Shown here: positions 18,653 through 26,600 of the stretch, piece by piece | Position numbering within the stretch: the stretch's first letter is position 1 | Layout: each line of letters opens with the position of its first letter | Assembly: GCF_019443325.1 (NCBI RefSeq) | Contig: NZ_CP080383.1 | Span: 2,232,001 to 2,296,000, forward strand | Source of the DNA: Cryobacterium sp. PAMC25264 | GTDB taxonomy: Bacteria; Actinomycetota; Actinomycetes; Actinomycetales; Microbacteriaceae | Reading direction: 5' to 3' | DNA: 64,000 bases | The notes under the pieces: generated by a model | Databases searched by the model: none | Seen by the model: only the letters and a program-made list of their open reading frames with translations | Told to the model about the DNA's origin: nothing | Program-made: the position numbers and the translations under genes

Positions 18653-19548
18653 TGACCACCCGCTGGGCGGCCTCGGCATCAACCGACCGCGCAGTGTCGA
18701 AGGCTCATCTGGTGCCGTCGTTCGATTGTGACGGCACCATCCACAGTGTCTTCGCCACGTCCTGCAACATCGCCGTCGGGGATGTGCTCGTCACAGTGCA
18801 CGACGCACAGAAACAGCACACTCCCACCTCGGTGCGGGTTGCTACCGTCGGGGACACGTTGTGGACTCCGATCGTGCGCGTGGGCGACCGGGCCAGTTTT
18901 CGATCGGGGTGGCTGTCTTTCGGCAAACACCTTCTGGACCTGCGCCAGGTGCCCATCTGGGCACCTGGCGCCCCAGCCCGTTTCGCGCCACCAGAGGTTG
19001 TTCGCCGGCTCCTGGATGAGTTGATCCGGGTTCACGGGGCTCCCCCGTCCCGCAGCTCGTCGGCACTGACGTTCACTCTCGCTCGCGATGTGACCGCCCT
19101 CCGCGGCATCGTCACGGCCGGGACCGCCTCCGATTCGCGAACCGACGACCTCGACGTGGTTATCGCACGGCTGATCGGCGCCGGCGAAGGGCTCACCCCC
19201 ACCGGTGATGATGTGCTCGTCGGGCTCCTGGCCGGGCTTACTCGCGGCGGCCAGACGGCCAAGGCAACGGCCGTCGTCTCCCGCATTGCCGACAGCGTCC
19301 TCCGTAACACCCACCGCACCACAGATATCAGCGCGCACTACCTCCGACTCGCAACGCGGGGCTCCTTCAGCGAACCCCTCACAAATCTGGTCGATTCCGT
19401 CTTCACCGGTTCCTCGGTTGACGACGTGCACGCCCGCACCCGCGAGGTGTTGAGCGTTGGAGCTACTTCCGGCGCCGACGCTCTCCTGGGTGTGCTTGTC
19501 GGTGTGGAAGCCGCACTCGATTTCTCCGATAGTAAGAAGGCCGTATGA
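18652..19548 (+). CDS. allH: DUF2877 protein, AllH-like subunit of oxamate/oxalurate carbamoyltransferase
   Basis: A 298-residue DUF2877 protein with the family signature GAGEGLTPTGDDVLVGLLAGL (about residues 172-192) and the closing RTTDISAHYLRLATRG. In E. coli the homolog YlbF (AllH) works with FdrA (AllF) and YlbE (AllG) as the oxamic transcarbamylase that ends anaerobic allantoin use. All three homologs are present here in the order H-F-G. ATG 18652 overlaps the upstream TAA, and the stop overlaps the next start (ATGA), so translation is coupled. Subunit role is inferred from the family and the conserved gene set. Confidence 0.85.
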   Translation: MTTRWAASASTDRAVSKAHLVPSFDCDGTIHSVFATSCNIAVGDVLVTVHDAQKQHTPTSVRVATVGDTLWTPIVRVGDRASFRSGWLSFGKHLLDLRQVPIWAPGAPARFAPPEVVRRLLDELIRVHGAPPSRSSSALTFTLARDVTALRGIVTAGTASDSRTDDLDVVIARLIGAGEGLTPTGDDVLVGLLAGLTRGGQTAKATAVVSRIADSVLRNTHRTTDISAHYLRLATRGSFSEPLTNLVDSVFTGSSVDDVHARTREVLSVGATSGADALLGVLVGVEAALDFSDSKKAV

Positions 19549-21161
19549 CCACCCAACAGCACCGCGTATATGCCAACCTGTACAAGGATTCCGTCTCCCT
19601 GATGGCCGTTTCTTCTGCCCTGATGGCGGTGCCGGACATCGAGGCAGCCTCGGTTGTCATGGCAACAAACACCAACAGGGAAAACCTTCGGAATGCCGGA
19701 CTCGCCGACGTCACCGATGCCAAAGTCAACGATCTTCTCGTTGTCGTTCGCGGTGAAGCAACAGCGTGCGAGGAAGCACTCGCGCTCGCCGACAGGCTGT
19801 TGGCCGAACAGCCGGTCGATGACTCCGGCGACGGCACCGACAAGGGCCGACCCTCCACCAGCCTCCGACTCGCCGTGGCCGCTGACCCGAGCGCCAACCT
19901 GGCCTTGATTTCAGTGCCGGGCCCGTACGCCGCCGCCGAAGCTCTCAAGGCCCTCAAGCTGGGCTTGAACGCGATGATCTTCAGCGACAACATGCCCATC
20001 GAGAGCGAGGTCGAGGTCAAGCGGTATGCCACGGACCACGAGTTGCTGGTGATGGGCCCCGACTGCGGTACCGCACTGATCAACGGGATCCCGTTGGGCT
20101 TCGCCAACGTGGTTCGCCGAGGCCGTATCGGAGTCGTCGGCGCATCGGGAACGGGGATGCAGGAGATCACCTCCCGAATCCACCAGCTCGGTGCCGGCGT
20201 GTCACAGGCCATTGGAACGGGTGGCCACGATCTGTCCAGCCGGGTTGGCGGACTGTCCACCCTGCACTCACTGCGTGCCCTGGGCGCTGACGACGACACC
20301 GACGTCATCGTGTTGGTCTCCAAGCCCCCGGCGCCCGAGGTCGCCTCCGTGGTTCTGGAGGTGGCCCGCAACCTGTCCACGCCAGTGGTGGTCATGTTCG
20401 TCGGCGCCGGCGACGGCGCAGCCGTGGACGAGCAACTCCACACGGCGTCGACCCTGGCCGAGGCTGCGGATCTCGCCGTGGCCCTCCTCACCGGAACCCC
20501 CGCAGAAGCTGGTGCCACTCCGGCCGCTCAGCTCCCCCTCCCTGTGGAGTTGCAGGAGAGACTTCGCGACGCCGCAAGCCGAGTGAGCGACTCGCAACTC
20601 TCCCTTCGCGGCATCTACTCTGGTGGCACATTCTGTTACGAGGCCCAGGCGCTCAGCCAGGCGTACGGCATCTACGCCCATTCCAACACTCCGGTCGCGG
20701 GTAACCCCGTACTCGAAGACATCTGGACCAGCCGCGAACACACCATCATCGATATGGGAGACGACGACTTCACCCGCGGGCGTCCCCACCCCATGATCGA
20801 CCCGACCCTCCGCGACGAACGCCTCCTGGCGGAGGCCGAGGACCCATCCGCCGCGGTTCTGCTTTTCGACGTGGTCCTGGGATACGGCGCGGCAGACGAC
20901 CCGACCAGCCACTTGCTGGAGGTTCTTGAGCAGGCCCGATCGCTGGCCTCGGCCGCTGGGCGTTCTTTGCCTCTGATCGCACACGTCTGTGGCACTGACG
21001 AAGATCCCCAGTCCCGCAAAACCGTCGTGGCCGCCCTCGAAGCGGCCGGGGTTTTCGTCTCAGACAGCAACGCCCAAGCCGCACAGATGGCCGGCTTTCT
21101 CGTATCGCAGATCGCTGCCTCCGCAAATTCAGGCGAGCTCACCGAGCCCGGAAAGAAGTGA
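19545..21161 (+). CDS. fdrA: FdrA / AllF, acyl-CoA-synthetase-like carbamoyltransferase subunit
   Basis: A 538-residue FdrA-family protein, related to the alpha subunit of succinyl-CoA ligase: an N-terminal ACT-like half (VYANLYKDSVSLMAVSSAL), a CoA-binding-like fold with VMGPDCGTALINGIPLGFAN (about residues 170-190) and VGASGTGMQEI, and a C-terminal ligase-like half (RGIYSGGTFCYEAQ). In E. coli FdrA is the AllF subunit of oxamic transcarbamylase. Start ATG 19545 overlaps the allH stop, and its TGA overlaps the GTG of allG. It presumably forms a phosphohistidine- or carbamoyl-handling subunit; I cannot see a certain catalytic residue. Confidence 0.9.
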   Translation: MTTQQHRVYANLYKDSVSLMAVSSALMAVPDIEAASVVMATNTNRENLRNAGLADVTDAKVNDLLVVVRGEATACEEALALADRLLAEQPVDDSGDGTDKGRPSTSLRLAVAADPSANLALISVPGPYAAAEALKALKLGLNAMIFSDNMPIESEVEVKRYATDHELLVMGPDCGTALINGIPLGFANVVRRGRIGVVGASGTGMQEITSRIHQLGAGVSQAIGTGGHDLSSRVGGLSTLHSLRALGADDDTDVIVLVSKPPAPEVASVVLEVARNLSTPVVVMFVGAGDGAAVDEQLHTASTLAEAADLAVALLTGTPAEAGATPAAQLPLPVELQERLRDAASRVSDSQLSLRGIYSGGTFCYEAQALSQAYGIYAHSNTPVAGNPVLEDIWTSREHTIIDMGDDDFTRGRPHPMIDPTLRDERLLAEAEDPSAAVLLFDVVLGYGAADDPTSHLLEVLEQARSLASAAGRSLPLIAHVCGTDEDPQSRKTVVAALEAAGVFVSDSNAQAAQMAGFLVSQIAASANSGELTEPGKK

Positions 21162-22576
21162 ACGTGAAACTATTTACTGAGAACCTCAACGTGGTCAACC
21201 TCGGACTGGCCTCCTTCGGCGACAACATCACTCGGGCGGGCGGTACGTCGACGTCACTGGACTGGCGACCCCCCGCCGGCGGTGACGTCGACCTCGGAAT
21301 GGATCTGGCCCGGCTGATGGCTCATCCCGATGTGGAGCAGGCCAATGCCATCGCCTTCGATCGCTACCTGTCGGCTCAGCCCAGGCTCGTGGACGTGCAG
21401 ATCGCCCGAGAGGCCATTCCGGCCATGGGCCGGCAACGTCTGATCCTGCACGCAGGGCCCCCCATCGACTGGGCAGACATGTGCGGCCCCATGCAGGGCG
21501 CCATCATCGGTGCCATCCTCTACGAGGACTGGGCTGACACACCCGAGCAGGCCGAGAAACTGGCCGAAGACGGCCAGGTGGAGTTCGCGCCCTGCCACCA
21601 CCACGGCGCCGTGGGTCCGATGGCCGGAGTCATCAGCCCCTCAATGCCGTTATGGGTCGTGGAGAACACCGCCGGCACCAACCGGGCCTTCAGCAACTTC
21701 AACGAGGGTCTGGGCAAGGTTCTGCGCTTCGGTGCCAACAGCCCCGAGGTACTGGACCGGCTGCGCTGGATGGGCCACGAACTTTTCGAAAGCGTTCGAG
21801 CCGCCGTGCGTGCGCTCGGTGGGCTGGACCTCAAGCCGCTGATGGCGCAGGCCCTGCACATGGGTGACGAGGTGCACAACCGCAACTCGGCCGCGACCGG
21901 CCTGTTGTTCAAGCAGCTGGTGCCGGCCCTGCTGGCGGCAGATCTCCTCGCTGAGGCCCTGCGGAAGAGCGTCGAGTTCATAGCGGGGAACGACCACTTC
22001 TTCCTGAACCTGTCCATGGCCGCCAGCAAGACCATGCTGGACGCCACCGGTGTGGTGCCGCACAGCTCCATGGTGACCGCGATGTCCCGCAATGGCGTGA
22101 ACTTCGGGATCCGCCTCGCCAGCACCGGAGACCGGTGGTTCCAGGCGCCCGCCAACCCCGTTGACGGGCTGTTCTTCCCCGGCTACTCCGTCGCCGACGC
22201 TGCGGCAGACCTCGGCGACAGCGCCATCACTGAGACGGCCGGGCTGGGCGGTTTTGCCATGGCCGCCTCCCCCGCCATCGTGCAGTTCGTCGGCGGCACG
22301 CCGGCCGACGCCACCGAAAACAGCCGGCGGATGCGCTCCATCACATTGGGAACCAACCCTGTGTTCACCCTCCCCGCATTGAACTTCGGCGGCACCGCGG
22401 CCGGAATCGATGCCCGCGCCGTGATCGACACCGGAATCCTCCCGATCATCAACAGCGGTATCGCACACAAGGAGGCTGGAGTGGGCCAGATCGGCGCGGG
22501 AATCACCACGGCTCCGCTGGAGTGCTTCACCCAGGCCGTCGCCGCGCTCGCCGTCGAGCTGCAGGTTGCCCCGTGA
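21158..22576 (+). CDS. allG: DUF1116 protein, AllG-like carbamoyltransferase subunit
   Basis: A 472-residue DUF1116 protein (E. coli YlbE/AllG family). It opens KLFTENLNVVNLGLASFGDN and carries the family blocks GGTSTSLDWRPPAGGD, GPMQGAIIGAI, FAPCHHHGAVGPMAGV (a conserved His cluster), DEVHNRNSAATGLLF and VMTAMSRNG-like VTAMSRNGVNFGIR. GTG 21158 overlaps the fdrA stop; its own stop overlaps the GTG of carbamate kinase. With AllH and AllF it should transfer a carbamoyl group to phosphate. About 50 residues longer than the E. coli protein. Confidence 0.88.
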   Translation: MNVKLFTENLNVVNLGLASFGDNITRAGGTSTSLDWRPPAGGDVDLGMDLARLMAHPDVEQANAIAFDRYLSAQPRLVDVQIAREAIPAMGRQRLILHAGPPIDWADMCGPMQGAIIGAILYEDWADTPEQAEKLAEDGQVEFAPCHHHGAVGPMAGVISPSMPLWVVENTAGTNRAFSNFNEGLGKVLRFGANSPEVLDRLRWMGHELFESVRAAVRALGGLDLKPLMAQALHMGDEVHNRNSAATGLLFKQLVPALLAADLLAEALRKSVEFIAGNDHFFLNLSMAASKTMLDATGVVPHSSMVTAMSRNGVNFGIRLASTGDRWFQAPANPVDGLFFPGYSVADAAADLGDSAITETAGLGGFAMAASPAIVQFVGGTPADATENSRRMRSITLGTNPVFTLPALNFGGTAAGIDARAVIDTGILPIINSGIAHKEAGVGQIGAGITTAPLECFTQAVAALAVELQVAP

Positions 22577-23574
22577 GCGCCGGAATCGCCGTGGTCGCCT
22601 TCGGCGGGAATGCCCTGGTTCGTGACGACACCCACCAGTCGATCGCGGACCAGTACGCGACCGTCGTGGACACCGTACCGGCCATCGTCGACATGATCGC
22701 GGAAGGCTGGAACGTCGTGGTGACCCACGGAAACGGTCCGCAGGTGGGCTATATCCTGCGACGCTCCGAGCTGGCACGCGACGAGGTGTCGCCGGTACCC
22801 CTGGACTACGCCGTCGGCGACACTCAGGGCGCCATCGGTTACATGTTCAGCAAAGCCCTGCACAATGAGTTGGCCCGCCGCGGCCTCCAGCGGCCTGTGG
22901 TCTCTGTGGTCACCCAAACCGTGGTCGACAGCCAGGACCCGGCCTTCAGCCGGCCGACCAAGCCGGTCGGCGCGTTCTTCACCGAAGCCGAGGCTCGCCG
23001 TCACGAGCGCGAACTGGGCTGGACTGTCGCCCAAGATGGTTCCCGAGGCTGGCGGCGCACCGTTCCCTCGCCGCAGCCGCAGGAGATCGTCGAACTGGAG
23101 ACGATCCGCTCTCTGGCGACTTCCGGGACTCTCGTCATAGCCTCAGGAGGCGGCGGCATCCCGGTCACCCGGGCAACCGACGGCCAGCTCGCCGGTGTGG
23201 AAGCCGTCATCGACAAAGACCGCTCCTCTGCCCTGCTCGCCGTGCAGCTGAAGGCCAATCTACTGGTCATCCCCACCGGGGTGGACCAGGTCGCGATCCA
23301 CTTCGGCACGCCCCAGGAGCAGTGGCTCAGCCAGCTCTCGCCCGAACTCGCCGAGGAGTACGGCGCGGCGGGACATTTCGGGGAAGGCAGCATGCAACCC
23401 AAGGTCGAGGCAATTCTCGACTTTCTGCGGGAGCGACCCATGGCGGCCGGTCTGATCACCTCGCCCGCCTGCATCGCTGCGGCGCTCGAGCGCCGCAGCG
23501 GCACCTGGATTGAGAACGACGGCCCGCGCAATGCAGCGGCCGCAAGCCACACCACCAAGGAGAACCAGTCATGA
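22573..23574 (+). CDS. arcC: Carbamate kinase
   Basis: A 333-residue amino-acid-kinase-fold enzyme converting ADP and carbamoyl phosphate to ATP, ammonia and CO2. Visible motifs: VAFGGNALVR (residues 6-15), VTHGNGPQVGYILRR, PLDYAVGDTQGAIGY, VVSVVTQTVVD, ASGGGGIPV, VIDKDRSSALLA (nucleotide-binding) and IPTGVDQV. Start GTG 22573 overlaps the allG stop. Co-translated with the carbamoyltransferase genes, so it probably recovers ATP from the carbamoyl phosphate they make; no ornithine carbamoyltransferase or arginine deiminase is nearby, so this is not an arginine deiminase operon. Call is firm; symbol follows the family name. Confidence 0.93.
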   Translation: MSAGIAVVAFGGNALVRDDTHQSIADQYATVVDTVPAIVDMIAEGWNVVVTHGNGPQVGYILRRSELARDEVSPVPLDYAVGDTQGAIGYMFSKALHNELARRGLQRPVVSVVTQTVVDSQDPAFSRPTKPVGAFFTEAEARRHERELGWTVAQDGSRGWRRTVPSPQPQEIVELETIRSLATSGTLVIASGGGGIPVTRATDGQLAGVEAVIDKDRSSALLAVQLKANLLVIPTGVDQVAIHFGTPQEQWLSQLSPELAEEYGAAGHFGEGSMQPKVEAILDFLRERPMAAGLITSPACIAAALERRSGTWIENDGPRNAAAASHTTKENQS

Positions 23575-23969
23575 CCCAGACCACCCAACTCGCCGTGAAC
23601 GGCACCCTCATGCGCGGCCTCGTTCTCAACCCCAACCTCATCAATGTGGGTGCCACCTTCGTTCGCGAGGATGAGACAGCACCCTGCTACCGCCTGTGGA
23701 GCATCGGCGACCGGCACCCGGCCATGATCCGCACCACCGACGGAAGCGGGACCTCCGTTCTGCTCGAGATCTGGGAGATCCCACTCGCCGGTCTTGCCGA
23801 TGTACTGGCCAAGGAACCGGCCGGGCTCACCATCGGCAAGGTCCTCCTGGCCGACTCCTCCGAGGTCCTCGGCGTGGTCGGAGAACCGTTTCTCGTGGAA
23901 AACCAGCGGGAGATCACCGAGTTCGCGGGATGGCGCCCGTACGTGGACGCCCTCCCCCAGGGGAACTGA
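23571..23969 (+). CDS. Stand-alone allophanate-hydrolase C-terminal (AtzF_C/GGCT-like) domain
   Basis: A 132-residue protein matching the domain usually fused to the C-terminus of allophanate hydrolase: VNGTLMRGLVLNPNLINVGA, then TAPCYRLWSIGD, SVLLEIWEIPLAGLADVL, TIGKVLLADSSEVLGVVGE and FAGWRPYV. The fold is related to gamma-glutamylcyclotransferases. In a yeast allophanate hydrolase this domain finishes the reaction by splitting N-carboxycarbamate; in Pseudomonas AtzF it is described as mainly structural. Here the amidase half is absent and the domain is encoded alone, between carbamate kinase (ATGA overlap) and the permease. A role in handling an unstable carbamoyl or carboxy intermediate is inferred. 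Confidence 0.78.
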   Translation: MTQTTQLAVNGTLMRGLVLNPNLINVGATFVREDETAPCYRLWSIGDRHPAMIRTTDGSGTSVLLEIWEIPLAGLADVLAKEPAGLTIGKVLLADSSEVLGVVGEPFLVENQREITEFAGWRPYVDALPQGN

Positions 23970-23972
23970 GTC

Positions 23973-25238
23973 GTGTCCCTCAAGGTCGAAGCCCCCGCCG
24001 ACCGGGGTGCTGCGGCTGCCGGTGCGCCCGGCTACCGCATCGCCCTGATCCTGCTCGGGATCGTCGTCACCCCGGTCATGCTGTCCGCCTCCACCCTGGG
24101 CAGTTCACTGCCCCTCGGCAGAGCCGTTTCGGCCATCATCGTGGGCTCGGTCATTCTGCTGGTTGTCGGGGCCACGACCTTGTCCATCGGCCAACACGCG
24201 CGTCAGACGACGTACGACATCGTGCGGTTCCCGTTTGGTTCCACGGGTGCAAAGGCGATCAACGTCTTGCTGGCGGTGAGCCTGTTCGGCTGGACGGCGG
24301 TCACGGCCAACGGATTCGGAGTCGCCGTTCAGAGCCTGCTCGTCCAGCTCGTCGATGTGACGGTGCCGCTGCCCGTTCTCGTTGTCGTGGGTTGTGTCAT
24401 CTTTGTGGCCTCGACGGCGTTCGGGTTCAAGATCCTCGGCAATGTCGCGCAGTTCGCCGTACCCGTGATTGCGCTCATCCTGGCTTTCCTGGTCTACCAG
24501 GCGTTGAGCTCCGCCGACACGCTGCTGGATCCGGTCGAACCCATTCGCTGGGGCGTGGCCGTGTCATCGGTGGTCGGCACCGCCATTGTTCTGGTCGTTA
24601 CCGCGGCCGACTTCGGGAGCTTCACCCGCAACCGTCGACAGGCCATCCTGGCTGCTGTTTTCGCCTTCGGCATCGCCTATCCCTGCCTGTACATCGGCGC
24701 CGCGATCCCCAGCGCGTTCACCGGCGAGAGCACCCTCATCAATGCCATGTCCGTCATCGCTTCCAGCCTTCCGGCCATCGTGCTGCTGATGGTCGCTGCC
24801 GTCACCGCCAACGCCGGAAACATCTTCCAGGGAACGCTGGCCATCTCCACCCTGGTCACTGCGCTACGGAAGTGGCAGATCACCGTCGGGATCGGCGTGG
24901 CCGCCGCCATCGTCGGCAGCTTTGACCTCGTGGCCTGGTTGCCGAGCTTCCTGCTCTTCCTGGGAATCGCCGCTCCTCCCGTTGCCGGGATCTTCGTTGC
25001 GGACTTTTTCCTGCATCGCCGCACCGGCTACGACAACGCCGTGCTGACCAGCCAGCCCGCGATCAGACTCCAGACCTTCGCTGCCTGGTTCATCGGCTGC
25101 GTGATCGGCTACCTCACCGCTTACAACGTCTTCAGCCTCACCGGCATCTCGTCCATCGACTCGATGCTGATCAGCGCGGTGGTCTACGTGGTGGCAAGCA
25201 AGGTCATGAAGACAACACGCAACTCGATCGCGAAGTAG
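23973..25238 (+). CDS. NCS1-type cytosine/purine/ureide permease
   Basis: A 421-residue integral membrane protein with about 12 hydrophobic helices, of the nucleobase:cation symporter-1 family (CodB/cytosine-permease branch). Visible features: TLGSSLPLGRAVSAIIVGS near the first helices, GQHARQTTYDIVRFPFGSTGAK, FGWTAVTANGFGVAV and the loop DFGSFTRNRRQAI typical of CodB-like members. GTG 23973 lies three bases after the previous stop, so it is the last gene of the operon. It likely imports the nitrogen compound broken down by the enzymes upstream. Family members carry cytosine, allantoin, hydantoins or similar rings; the substrate here is unknown. Confidence 0.9.
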   Translation: MSLKVEAPADRGAAAAGAPGYRIALILLGIVVTPVMLSASTLGSSLPLGRAVSAIIVGSVILLVVGATTLSIGQHARQTTYDIVRFPFGSTGAKAINVLLAVSLFGWTAVTANGFGVAVQSLLVQLVDVTVPLPVLVVVGCVIFVASTAFGFKILGNVAQFAVPVIALILAFLVYQALSSADTLLDPVEPIRWGVAVSSVVGTAIVLVVTAADFGSFTRNRRQAILAAVFAFGIAYPCLYIGAAIPSAFTGESTLINAMSVIASSLPAIVLLMVAAVTANAGNIFQGTLAISTLVTALRKWQITVGIGVAAAIVGSFDLVAWLPSFLLFLGIAAPPVAGIFVADFFLHRRTGYDNAVLTSQPAIRLQTFAAWFIGCVIGYLTAYNVFSLTGISSIDSMLISAVVYVVASKVMKTTRNSIAK

Positions 25239-25258
25239 AGCCCGCTTCGACTTCGCCG

Positions 25259-25762
25259 CTACTCCATCGAGAAGTCGGCGAAGTCGAAGCCGGGTGACAC
25301 TAGGCAGCTCACCAGGGCGTCCTCCTCGCTCGGCACTGTGCGCTGCCAGACATCGGCGGGGATGATCACCTGGCTGCGTTCGTCGCGGAGCAGTCGGCCG
25401 CCCAGGATGGCGGTCTCCTCGGATTCCGGCTCGTCGCCGTCGCCGCCCAGTTCGAGCTCCACGGTGCCTTGGCCGTTCCAGATCCAGATCTCACTGGAGG
25501 CGACGCGGTGCCACGCGGAGAACTCCCCCGCCGGCAGCAGGAAGTGGATGAGAGTGGCCGCGGGACGAGTGCGCTCGGAGCCGTCGGTATCCGTGAGCGT
25601 CACCGGCACGGGTGACGTCCAGGTGCGCCGGTACCAGCCACCTTCCGGATGCGGCTCGAGGCCAAGCTCCACGGCGAGAACCGGGCGCACCAACCGTTCG
25701 ATGAACTCGCCGGAGGCCGTGCGTCGGGTGGCCAGGCGGGTGTCCGAAGGATTTGTTGTCAT
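25259..25762 (-). CDS. DUF985-family cupin
   Basis: A 167-residue cupin of the DUF985 family, marked by LGLEPHPEGGWYRRTW at residues ~34-49, ATLIHFLLPAGEFSAWHRV, EIWIWNGQG and the C-terminal LVSCLVSPGFDFADF. The His and Glu residues (SAWHRV, SEIW) would sit in the metal/ligand pocket of the beta-barrel. It converges on the permease gene, with 20 bases between. ATG 25762 has GGGAGAAA upstream. Function is not established for the family. Confidence 0.9.
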   Translation of the reverse strand: MTTNPSDTRLATRRTASGEFIERLVRPVLAVELGLEPHPEGGWYRRTWTSPVPVTLTDTDGSERTRPAATLIHFLLPAGEFSAWHRVASSEIWIWNGQGTVELELGGDGDEPESEETAILGGRLLRDERSQVIIPADVWQRTVPSEEDALVSCLVSPGFDFADFSME

Positions 25763-25894
25763 CGAGTTTCTCCCGAAGTAGTGGGGGGCGGAGAACGTGG
25801 TGTCACACAGACAATCTCTCTGTCTAGCAGCAGTATCGCAGCTAAGAAAAATCCCCAGCGTGGGATGACGCGGTGCCTGTGTCGCACCGTCTCT

Positions 25895-26581
25895 CTAGGA
25901 CAGCGCCTGTCGCAACCCCTCCCCCAGCCCGGCGAGCACCAGGAAGATACCCAGCACAAGCACCGTCAACACCGTGATCAGCGGCATGTTGCGCACCAGC
26001 CACTCCCGCAGCCGCACCAGGCGCCCGCGCACCACGGCGCCGCCGAACGCATAGGCGAGCACGGGCCCGAGCATCGTGACGGAGGCCAACGCGGTGAACA
26101 CCCCCACCGACAGCAGGATCCCGGTGGGATCGGTATGCGCGCCCAGGATCACCACACCGGCCGCGGCCGCCATCACCAGGTTCTTCGGCCGGAACGCCGC
26201 GTAGCCCACCCCGATCAGGGTGGCCCGGGCCGGGCTCAGCCGGTCGAGCGCCATCAGCCACCGCGGCAGCGGCACCTCCGCGCCTCGCTCGGGCCGGTCG
26301 TGCCACTGCACGATGCCCAGCACGATCAGGGCGACACCGAGCAACAGTGGCACCAGCACCTGCAACAAACGGGTGCCGGCCGCCCTGTCGTGCGGCAGCA
26401 GCGACGACAGCAGCGCCAGCAGGGTGGCGGAACAGAGCACTCCGATGAACCAGCCGATGCTGAACCCGGCCGCGGCCTTGAAGCCGTCGGGCGCAAGCAG
26501 CATCAGCAGCAGGCCTGCCAACGGCAGCGGGCTGAGCGCGATGGTCAGCGCCAGCGGCAGCAGCTGCCCCCACTCGGTCAT
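25895..26581 (-). CDS. GAP-family (LysE-like) membrane protein
   Basis: A 228-residue membrane protein with about six helices: LLPLALTIALSPLPLAGLLL first, then GFSIGWFIGVL, and GYAAFRPKNLVMAAAAGVVI, the latter carrying the RPKN motif typical of the GAP/Sap family related to LysE exporters. It begins 19 bases after the cardiolipin synthase stop, with GAGGAG before the ATG, so both are probably one transcript. The mycobacterial members help export glycolipids, which would fit a membrane-lipid operon. Specific cargo is inference. Confidence 0.8.
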   Translation of the reverse strand: MTEWGQLLPLALTIALSPLPLAGLLLMLLAPDGFKAAAGFSIGWFIGVLCSATLLALLSSLLPHDRAAGTRLLQVLVPLLLGVALIVLGIVQWHDRPERGAEVPLPRWLMALDRLSPARATLIGVGYAAFRPKNLVMAAAAGVVILGAHTDPTGILLSVGVFTALASVTMLGPVLAYAFGGAVVRGRLVRLREWLVRNMPLITVLTVLVLGIFLVLAGLGEGLRQALS

Positions 26582-26600
26582 GCCCGCTCCTCACCGGCCT

